Part shown: positions 58,722 through 64,000 of the stretch, piece after piece
Layout: the number at the start of each line of letters is the position of its first letter
Numbering within the stretch: the stretch's first letter is position 1
Assembly: GCF_900107925.1 (NCBI RefSeq)
Contig: NZ_FNUJ01000003.1
Location: 372,001 to 436,000 of the forward strand
Direction of reading: 5' to 3'
Origin: Amycolatopsis pretoriensis
Lineage (GTDB): Bacteria; Actinomycetota; Actinomycetes; Mycobacteriales; Pseudonocardiaceae
Length of the DNA: 64,000 bases
Position numbers and translations under genes: made by a program
Notes under the pieces: model-generated
The model's database searches: none
The model's input: only the letters and a program-made list of their open reading frames with translations
Told to the model about the DNA's origin: nothing

Positions 58722-59536
58722 GGGTGATCGTGCTCGGCACCGCGGCGGGCGGCGGATGTCCACAGTGGAACTGCGCGTGCCGGCTGTGCGCGTCCGGGCT
58801 GCCGCCGCGTTCGCAGGACTGCGTCGCGATCAGCGCGGACGGCACCGGCTGGTACCTGCTCAACTGCTCCCCGGACATCCGCGCCCAGATCCTCGGGACG
58901 CCGGCGCTGCGAGCCGGGCCGGGACCGCGGGAGATCCCGCTGCGCGGAGTGTTGCTCACCGACGCCGAACTCGACCACACGCTGGGGTTGCTGATGCTGC
59001 GCGAGGCCGGCGGGCTGCCGGTGCAGGCACCTTACGCTGTATGGCAAGCACTGTCCCCGTTCCGCGCGATAGCCGACGGCTACGGCGGCTGGACGTCTCT
59101 CACAGACCTGCCCGGCCTGCGCGTCGACGTACTGCCGGTCAGCGACAAGAAGCCGAAGTACGCGGCCGCCGGGGAGGGTCCGTGGGTGGTCGCCTACCGG
59201 ATCTCGGACGTCGCGACCGGCGGGGTCCTGGTCTACGCGCCGTGCCTGAAGAGCTGGCCTCCCGGGTTCGACGCCTTCGTGGACGGTGCCTCGCTTGTCC
59301 TCCTCGACGGAACCTTCTACGCGCCGGACGAGATGGCCGGAGTCGGCGGTCCGGACCAGCTCGCGATGGGGCACCTGCCGATCACGGCGAGCCTGCCCCG
59401 GATCGCCGGCCGGCGCTGGGCGTACACGCACCTCAACAACACGAACCCGGTGCTGGACCCGACATCGCCCGAGCACGCCGCCGTCCTAGCCGCCGGCGCG
59501 CTGCTCCCGCCGGACGGCGCCACGTACGTGCTCTAG
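58718..59536 (+). CDS. pqqB: PqqB, MBL-fold hydroxylase
   Basis: 272 aa from GTG 58718. N-terminal VRVIVLGTAAGGGCPQWNCACRLC (Cys-rich zinc knuckle), TDAELDHTLGLLMLREAG in the MBL region (a variant of HxHxDH), SFYAPDEM-like LLDGTFYAPDEM and GHLPI. It hydroxylates the cross-linked Tyr in PQQ formation. Order A-C-D-E-B is a common actinobacterial layout; no pqqF is needed here. The stop shares CTAG with a minus-strand frame. Confidence 0.96.
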   Translation: MRVIVLGTAAGGGCPQWNCACRLCASGLPPRSQDCVAISADGTGWYLLNCSPDIRAQILGTPALRAGPGPREIPLRGVLLTDAELDHTLGLLMLREAGGLPVQAPYAVWQALSPFRAIADGYGGWTSLTDLPGLRVDVLPVSDKKPKYAAAGEGPWVVAYRISDVATGGVLVYAPCLKSWPPGFDAFVDGASLVLLDGTFYAPDEMAGVGGPDQLAMGHLPITASLPRIAGRRWAYTHLNNTNPVLDPTSPEHAAVLAAGALLPPDGATYVL

Positions 59537-59613
59537 GCGATGCCTTCGGGAGCGGCGCCGGCGACCTGGACGGCGTCGAGCTGCCAGGTGCCGAAGGCGA
59601 TCTTCCCGGCCAA
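59533..59613 (-). pseudogene. 26-residue remnant or tiny gene antiparallel to pqqB end
   Basis: A short minus-strand frame with almost pure GC third positions, ending LAGKIAFGTWQLDAVQVAG-type. The stop codon shares CTAG with the pqqB stop, as convergent genes in this window often do. A TTG at 59613 has GGGGG five bases upstream. It is either the C-terminal remnant of a truncated gene cut where the ArsR promoter begins, or a tiny real gene. Not assigned to a family. Confidence 0.3.
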
Positions 59614-59658
59614 CGAGACCCCCAAATAACTCTTTGACAGTTGTGCCAGACTGGCGTC

Positions 59659-60177
59659 ATGCCCCACGACAACCTGCGCGTGCTCGCGCATCCGCTCCGC
59701 ATGCGGATCCTGTCGCTGCTGACGGGAACGGCCCTGAGCGCGGCCGAAGCGGCGCGCGAGCTGGGCGACACGCAGGCGAACATCAGCTACCACCTGCGCC
59801 GGCTGCACGAAGCGGGCCTGCTCGAGGTGGCCGAAGAAGTCACGATCCGCGGCGGCCGCGCGAAGCGCTACCGCCACGACCCGGACTCGGGCCGCCGGTT
59901 GACGACCCGCTCCCCGGCCGAGGCGCAGCTGCTGACGCAGGCGATAGCGGGCGAGCTGCTCCGCCGGGCGTCGCAACGGGCCCACGGCCGGCCGGCGTCG
60001 CTGACGGACGCGGAGCTGTGGGTGGACCCGAACGTCTGGGCGCGCCTGCTGAAGCAGGCATCGGAGCTGAGCCACGAACTCCACGCGGCGGCCCAGCCGC
60101 CGCGAACCCCGGGGACGGTGCGAGTCAGCGCGAGCGTGGCGCTGTTCGAACTGGCCGAGCCGCCCGAGTCCTCGTGA
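59659..60177 (+). CDS. ArsR-family HTH regulator
   Basis: 172 aa. N-terminal winged HTH (LRVLAHPLRMRILSLLTGTALSAAEAARELGDTQANISYHLRRLHEAGLLEVAEE). The C-terminal region is longer than metal-sensing ArsR proteins and holds no metal-binding Cys, so a non-metal signal is likely. ATG 59659 is the best start. A TTGACA hexamer is at 59633-59638, very close, so the transcript could be nearly leaderless. It precedes the MFS gene by 51 bp and probably controls it. Confidence 0.88.
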   Translation: MPHDNLRVLAHPLRMRILSLLTGTALSAAEAARELGDTQANISYHLRRLHEAGLLEVAEEVTIRGGRAKRYRHDPDSGRRLTTRSPAEAQLLTQAIAGELLRRASQRAHGRPASLTDAELWVDPNVWARLLKQASELSHELHAAAQPPRTPGTVRVSASVALFELAEPPESS

Positions 60178-60228
60178 ACGCGCGTTAACACGTGCCCTGA
60201 TCGCCCCCACCTCGCCGGAGCCGCTGCC

Positions 60229-61452
60229 ATGACCTCCCTGCTCTTCGCCCCGCTTCGCGAAAGACGTTTCCGCGCGCTCGTCACCGGACGGACGTTCGCC
60301 GACTTCGCCAACGCCGTCGCGCCCTTCGCGCTTGCCTTCGCCGTCGTCGACCTGACGGGGTCGGCCGTGGACCTCGGGATCGTCGTCGGCGCGCGGTCGA
60401 TCGCGAACGTGCTGCTCGTGCTTTTCGGCGGCATGCTCGCCGACCGGTTGCCGCGGTCGGTCATCCTGCAGGGCACCGAGACCGCCGCCGCGCTCACGCA
60501 GGCCGCCATCGCGGCGAGTGTCCTTCTCGGATTCGCGTCGATCCCGCTGCTGGTCGGGCTCAGCCTGGTCAACGGCGCCGTCTCGGCCATCTCACTGCCG
60601 GCGGCCGCGTCGCTCACGCCGCTGACCGTGCCCGCGCCGCTGCTCGCCCAAGCGAACGCGCTCGTTCGCCTGCTCTCCAACGCCGGTCGCATCGCCGGCG
60701 CAGGTCTCGCCGGCGTCCTCGTCGCCTTCGCCGGCTCCGGGTGGGCGCTCGCCGGGAACGCCGTCCTGTTCCTCGCGGCCGCGGTCTCCTACCGCCGCAT
60801 CCACCTGCCGCGCGGCGAACGAATCCCCGGCAGCCGCCCGCTCGCCGAGCTCGCCGAGGGTTGGCGGGAGTTCCGCTCCCGGTCGTGGGTCTGGCTCGTG
60901 GTCCTGCAGTTCATGATCGTCAACGCGGTGAACGCGGGCGCTCTACTGGTGATCGGGCCGCTGGTCGCCGACGACACGTTCGGCCGCACCGGCTGGGGCC
61001 TCGCGCTGGCGGTCCAGACCGCCGGGTCGCTGGTCGGCGGCGTCGTCGCGGCGCGCTGGCAACCCCGGCGGATGCTGCTGATCGGCGTCGCGCTGGTGAT
61101 GGTCGACGCCCTGCCGATCCTCGCGCTCGGCCTTACGCCGTACGTCTTGCCGTTGCTGTTCGCGATGTTCCTCGCGGGTGTCGCGATCGAGCAGTTCGTG
61201 GTGGCGTGGGACGTCTCGCTGCAGGAGAACGTGCCGCCGGAGAAGCTCGCCCGCGTCTACTCCTACGACATGCTGGGCTCGTTCGTCGCGATGCCGCTCG
61301 GCCAGATCGCCGCGGGTCCGCTGGCCGAGCACGCCGGCCGTTCGGCGACGCTGCTCGGCGCGTCCGCCCTGGTCGTCGCGGCGACGGCGGTCGTCCTGGT
61401 CAACCCGCAGATCCGCGGGCTGGTCCGCCACGCGCCGGTCAGTTCGGGGTGA
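60229..61452 (+). CDS. MFS transporter, enterobactin-exporter-like
   Basis: 407 aa with about 12 hydrophobic segments. N-terminal FRALVTGRTFADFANAVAPFALAFAVVDLTGSAVDLGIVVGARSIANVLLVLFGGMLADRLPRS has the MFS motif A variant (GGMLADRLPRS). Of the single-module 12-TM type. The preceding ArsR gene suggests inducible export. It overlaps a small convergent gene by 14 bp. A near copy of CTTAC-N3-GTA is at 61132. Confidence 0.9.
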   Translation: MTSLLFAPLRERRFRALVTGRTFADFANAVAPFALAFAVVDLTGSAVDLGIVVGARSIANVLLVLFGGMLADRLPRSVILQGTETAAALTQAAIAASVLLGFASIPLLVGLSLVNGAVSAISLPAAASLTPLTVPAPLLAQANALVRLLSNAGRIAGAGLAGVLVAFAGSGWALAGNAVLFLAAAVSYRRIHLPRGERIPGSRPLAELAEGWREFRSRSWVWLVVLQFMIVNAVNAGALLVIGPLVADDTFGRTGWGLALAVQTAGSLVGGVVAARWQPRRMLLIGVALVMVDALPILALGLTPYVLPLLFAMFLAGVAIEQFVVAWDVSLQENVPPEKLARVYSYDMLGSFVAMPLGQIAAGPLAEHAGRSATLLGASALVVAATAVVLVNPQIRGLVRHAPVSSG

Positions 61453-61696
61453 GGCGTTCCGGGGTCAGGTCGCGGTGGCCGTCCAGCCGCCACCAGCTCT
61501 CCAGCGTTTCCCGCAGCACCTTCAGCAGTTCTCCGCCCATCTCCAGGGGGACCAGCGCCACTTTGCCGTCGTCCACCCGGATGGCCGCCGTCAGCCGGTC
61601 GCCCTGCTCGATCAGGCCCACTACCACCCGGGTCGGTTCGCCCGCCGGGTCGACGGTCGGAATGGCGCGCTCGTACCGCCAGCCTTCAGCGTTCAC
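61439..61696 (-). CDS. hypothetical protein, 85 aa
   Basis: Not recognised. MNAEGWRYERAIPTVDPAGEPTRVVVGLIEQGDRLTAAIRVDDGKVALVPLEMGGELLKVLRETLESWWRLDGHRDL: beta-rich first half and one amphipathic helix. No signal peptide. Codon use is normal. It is convergent with the MFS gene and 58 bp from the amidase end. Confidence 0.6.
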   Translation of the reverse strand: MNAEGWRYERAIPTVDPAGEPTRVVVGLIEQGDRLTAAIRVDDGKVALVPLEMGGELLKVLRETLESWWRLDGHRDLTPERLTPN

Positions 61697-61754
61697 CCGG
61701 CCGACAGTGGCACAGCCTCCGCCGGCCCGGCACCGCTTTCACCCTCACGTGTGG

Positions 61755-63137
61755 TCAGGCGGGCGCCCAGGGCCGGACTTCCTCCAGGAGCTTCGCCACC
61801 GCGAGCACGAGGTCGTCCGAATGCCGCGGCCCGATGATCTGCAGCCCCACCGGCAAACCCGAAGACGTCGTGCCCGCCGGGACACTGATCGCCGGCTGCT
61901 GGGTCATGTTGAACGGGTACGTGAACGGCGTCCACTCCGGCCACTCGCTCAACCCGCTGCCTGGCGGCACGTCGTGTCCCGCTTCGAACGCCGGGATCGG
62001 GACGGTCGGCGTGATCAGCACGTCGTGGCGCGTGTGGAACTCGCCCATGAGGATGCCCAGCGCGGCGCGTTCGGCGGTCGCGTCGAGGTAGTCGCTCGCG
62101 CTCCACTTCTCGCCGAGCTCCCAGACCTTGCGCAGGCCCGGGTCCGTCCGCTCTTCCGAGCCGGGCGGGAACGTGCTGAGCAGCTTCGCCGCACCTGAGG
62201 ACCACAGGATGTCGAACGCCGGCTTCGGGTCGGCGAACCCGGGGTCGGTCTCCTCGATGTGCAGGCCCGCGTCGCCGAGCGCGCGCACCGCCGCCGCGAC
62301 GACCGCGGCCACCTCCGGGTCGACGTCGACGTACCCGAGGGTCGGCGAGAACGCGGCCCGCAGCCCGCGCACGTCCCGGCGGACGGCCTCACGGAACGAC
62401 GCCACCGGCGGCGCCAGCGCGGCCGGGTCGCGGTGGTCGGGCAGCGACAGGACGTCCAGCAGCAACGCGGTGTCGTCCACCGAGCGCGCCATCGGGCCGG
62501 CGTGTGAAAGCGGGCCGAACGGGCTCGCCGGGAACAACGGGATGCGGCCGTGCGTCGGCTTCAGCCCGACGATCCCGCAGAACGACGCCGGGATCCGCAC
62601 CGAGCCGCCGCCGTCGGTGCCGACGGACAGCTCGCCCATGCCCGCCGCGACGGCCGCGGCGCTGCCGCCGCTCGACCCGCCCGCCGTCTTCGACGGGTCG
62701 GCGGGGTTGCGCGTGATGCCTTGCAGCGGGCTGTCGGTGACACCCTTCCACGCGATCTCGGGCGTGGTCGTCTTACCCAGTAAGACCAGCCCGGCCTCGC
62801 GCATCCGCGCGGCGACGGGACTGTCGACGTCCCACGGCTGGTCCGGGCTGATGCTCTTCGAGCCCCGGACGGTCGGCCACCCCTGCGTCAGGAACATGTC
62901 CTTGATCGAGGACGGCACGCCGTCGAGCCAGCCGATCGGGTTGCCGTCCCGCCAGCGGGCCTCCGACGCCTTGGCCTGCTCCAGCGCGCGCTCGGCGTCG
63001 ACGAGGCAGTACGCGTTGCAGTCGCCGTCGCGGGCTTCGATGGCCTGCAGCGCGTTCTGCGTCGCCTCCACCGGTGACAGCTCACCGGTCGCGAAGGCGG
63101 CCACGAGCTCGCTGGCGGTCAGCATCCTGTCGTTCAT
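61755..63137 (-). CDS. amidase (amidase-signature family)
   Basis: 460 aa with the Ser-cisSer-Lys triad visible: K79 (SSIKDMF), S155 (TAGGSSGGSAAA) and S179 (DGGGSVRIPA). The conserved GLKPTHGRIP and PVGLQIIGPRHSDD segments follow. It hydrolyses carbon-nitrogen amide bonds; the substrate is unknown. ATG 63137 overlaps the upstream dehydrogenase stop (ATGA). The gene carries CTTACCCAGTAAG at 62772 with a TTA codon. Confidence 0.93.
   Translation of the reverse strand: MNDRMLTASELVAAFATGELSPVEATQNALQAIEARDGDCNAYCLVDAERALEQAKASEARWRDGNPIGWLDGVPSSIKDMFLTQGWPTVRGSKSISPDQPWDVDSPVAARMREAGLVLLGKTTTPEIAWKGVTDSPLQGITRNPADPSKTAGGSSGGSAAAVAAGMGELSVGTDGGGSVRIPASFCGIVGLKPTHGRIPLFPASPFGPLSHAGPMARSVDDTALLLDVLSLPDHRDPAALAPPVASFREAVRRDVRGLRAAFSPTLGYVDVDPEVAAVVAAAVRALGDAGLHIEETDPGFADPKPAFDILWSSGAAKLLSTFPPGSEERTDPGLRKVWELGEKWSASDYLDATAERAALGILMGEFHTRHDVLITPTVPIPAFEAGHDVPPGSGLSEWPEWTPFTYPFNMTQQPAISVPAGTTSSGLPVGLQIIGPRHSDDLVLAVAKLLEEVRPWAPA
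62772..62784. repeat. dispersed palindrome CTTAC-CCA-GTAAG
   Basis: Exact site in the amidase gene; flanking T/A extend it to a 15-bp palindromic frame. Creates an in-frame TTA (V-L-L-G-K). Confidence 0.7.
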
Positions 63138-64000
63138 CCGGCTCCCTGGTTCCCCGACGGCACGTAGCCGAGCGTCTTGTCGACGACATTGCGCAGCGGC
63201 TCCCCAGCCTGCCAGCGGCGGAAGTTCTCGGTGAACACCTCGACGAGCGTGTTCCGCCAGCCGACGAAGTCGCCGGACATGTGCGGCGAGACCAGCACGT
63301 CCGGCATGCTCCACAGCGGACTGTCCGGCGGCAGCGGCTCCGTGTCGAACACGTCGAGCGCGGCGCCGGCGATGGCCTTGCTTTCCAGCGCCGCGACCAG
63401 GTCGGACGTGACGACCAGCTCGCCGCGGCCCACGTTCACGAACCGCGCCGAGGGTTTCATCGCGGCGAACGCGCGCGCGTCGAACATGCCCTTGGTGTGC
63501 TCGGTCAGCGGCGCGACGGCGACGACGTAGTCGGCGTGCGGCAGGAACTCCTCGAGCCGCGAAGACTCGTGCACGACGCCGAAGTCGGGGTCGCCCGTGC
63601 GCTCACGGCGGCCGGCGCCGCGCACCCGCATCCCGGCCGCGCGCAGCAGCCGCGCGATGGCCCGGCCGATCGGCCCGGTGCCGACGACCACCACCTCGCG
63701 CCCGGCGATCCGCTCGCTCTCGCGGTGCAGCCAGCGGCCCTCGCGCTGTAGATCGTGCGAGCGCGCGAAGTCCTTCGCGAACGCCAGGACGACGCCGAGC
63801 ACGTACTCCGCGATGGCGTCGTCGAAGACACCCCGCGAGTTGGTCAGCACGACGTCGCTCTCCACCAGCCCGGGGAACAGCACCGGGTCGACACCCGCGC
63901 TCGCGATGTGCAGCCAGCGCAGGCGATCGGCCGCGTACCAGGCGCCGGGCACGGCCGTGGAGAGGAAGTCGTAGACGAAGAACGCGTCGGCTCCGGACAG
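63134..64000 (-). CDS. D-2-hydroxyacid dehydrogenase, 5' end outside window
   Basis: The frame is open at the right edge. Visible is the NAD-binding domain (GREVVVVGTGPIGRAIARLLRAAG), SSRLEEFLPHADYVVAVAPLTEHTKG, VNVGRGELV, ALDVFDTEPLPPDSPLW and VLVSPHMSG (the catalytic His of the R-E-H triad). About 289 residues are present. It would reduce 2-oxoacids to D-2-hydroxyacids. The stop overlaps the amidase start, so they are one operon. Confidence 0.92.
   Translation of the reverse strand: MSGADAFFVYDFLSTAVPGAWYAADRLRWLHIASAGVDPVLFPGLVESDVVLTNSRGVFDDAIAEYVLGVVLAFAKDFARSHDLQREGRWLHRESERIAGREVVVVGTGPIGRAIARLLRAAGMRVRGAGRRERTGDPDFGVVHESSRLEEFLPHADYVVAVAPLTEHTKGMFDARAFAAMKPSARFVNVGRGELVVTSDLVAALESKAIAGAALDVFDTEPLPPDSPLWSMPDVLVSPHMSGDFVGWRNTLVEVFTENFRRWQAGEPLRNVVDKTLGYVPSGNQGAG

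Noticed and set aside
3092..58770. GTCCACAG sites as DnaA boxes of a replication origin
   Set aside because: Only single dispersed sites, no cluster, no dnaA or dnaN gene, no AT-rich unwinding region.
1..64000. CRISPR arrays, rRNA genes, insertion sequences, prophage
   Set aside because: I saw no regularly spaced repeats, no rRNA sequence, and no transposase or phage structural genes.

Overview
The window reads as a chromosomal segment of a high-GC actinomycete, most likely a member of the Pseudonocardiaceae such as Amycolatopsis. The support is the very high GC content with strong third-position GC, an XRE/DUF5753 regulator with a DUF397 partner, F420-type luciferase-like enzymes, an Mce protein, a WS/DGAT acyltransferase, a PQQ operon and frequent GTG starts. 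The species call is an inference.

Layout. 1-4.0 kb: DUF305 protein (cut by the left edge), CDF metal exporter, MarR regulator divergent from an SDR, and an epoxide hydrolase. 4.16 kb: tRNA-Arg(CCG). 4.25-19.5 kb: a compact type II (aromatic) polyketide cluster lying exactly between two copies (39/40 identical) of a 40-bp sequence that contains a terminator hairpin; the left copy sits 16 bp after the tRNA. The cluster holds KS-alpha, KS-beta (CLF), ACP, an ActIII-type ketoreductase, a two-domain aromatase/cyclase, a duplicated TcmI-type cyclase, a P450, two luciferase-like oxidoreductases, a methyltransferase, SnoaL-like and lipocalin-like proteins, a second SDR, an OmpR-type regulator, and a TetR/MFS efflux pair. 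Unusually, the ACP lies with the KR about 12 kb from KS/CLF.

19.5-33 kb: a lipoprotein L,D-transpeptidase; a five-gene, tightly packed operon (two clear DUF2589-type proteins, a shorter relative, an FN3-like protein and a YopT-type C58 cysteine protease with a recognisable C36/H154/D169 triad) that is the best candidate here for an undescribed system; an AraC/MBL-hydrolase pair with a 21-bp tandem repeat operator; YggT; TetR; DUF397 plus XRE; a TagF-like glycerophosphotransferase convergent with a STAND/TPR ATPase. 33-43 kb: FAD monooxygenase, an orphan Mce protein, YCII protein, a PAC2/methyltransferase operon, two PH-domain membrane proteins, a secreted DUF1080 protein, IclR, GNAT and VOC proteins.

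43-55 kb: mostly minus-strand catabolic genes. These are a class III aminotransferase, a CaiB CoA-transferase, an ArsR-like regulator, and one coupled operon (ThDP enzyme, HyuA, HyuB, SDR, GntR) headed by a perfect 25-bp palindrome and preceded by a FAD oxidase; the substrate is unknown. 55-59.5 kb: WS/DGAT, then pqqA-C-D-E-B, overlapping from pqqC onward. 59.5-64 kb: ArsR and MFS, a small hypothetical protein, an amidase, and a D-2-hydroxyacid dehydrogenase cut by the right edge.

Across the window outside the polyketide island there are four recurrent palindromic motifs (CTTAC-N3-GTAAG, GTCCAC-W-GTGGAC, a tetO-like CTATCAGTG family, and GTTAAC). They often sit inside genes at the price of rare codons (GTA, AGG, TTA, ATA, TCA), which suggests that the DNA motif itself is under selection. 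I saw no CRISPR array, insertion sequence, rRNA or integrase.
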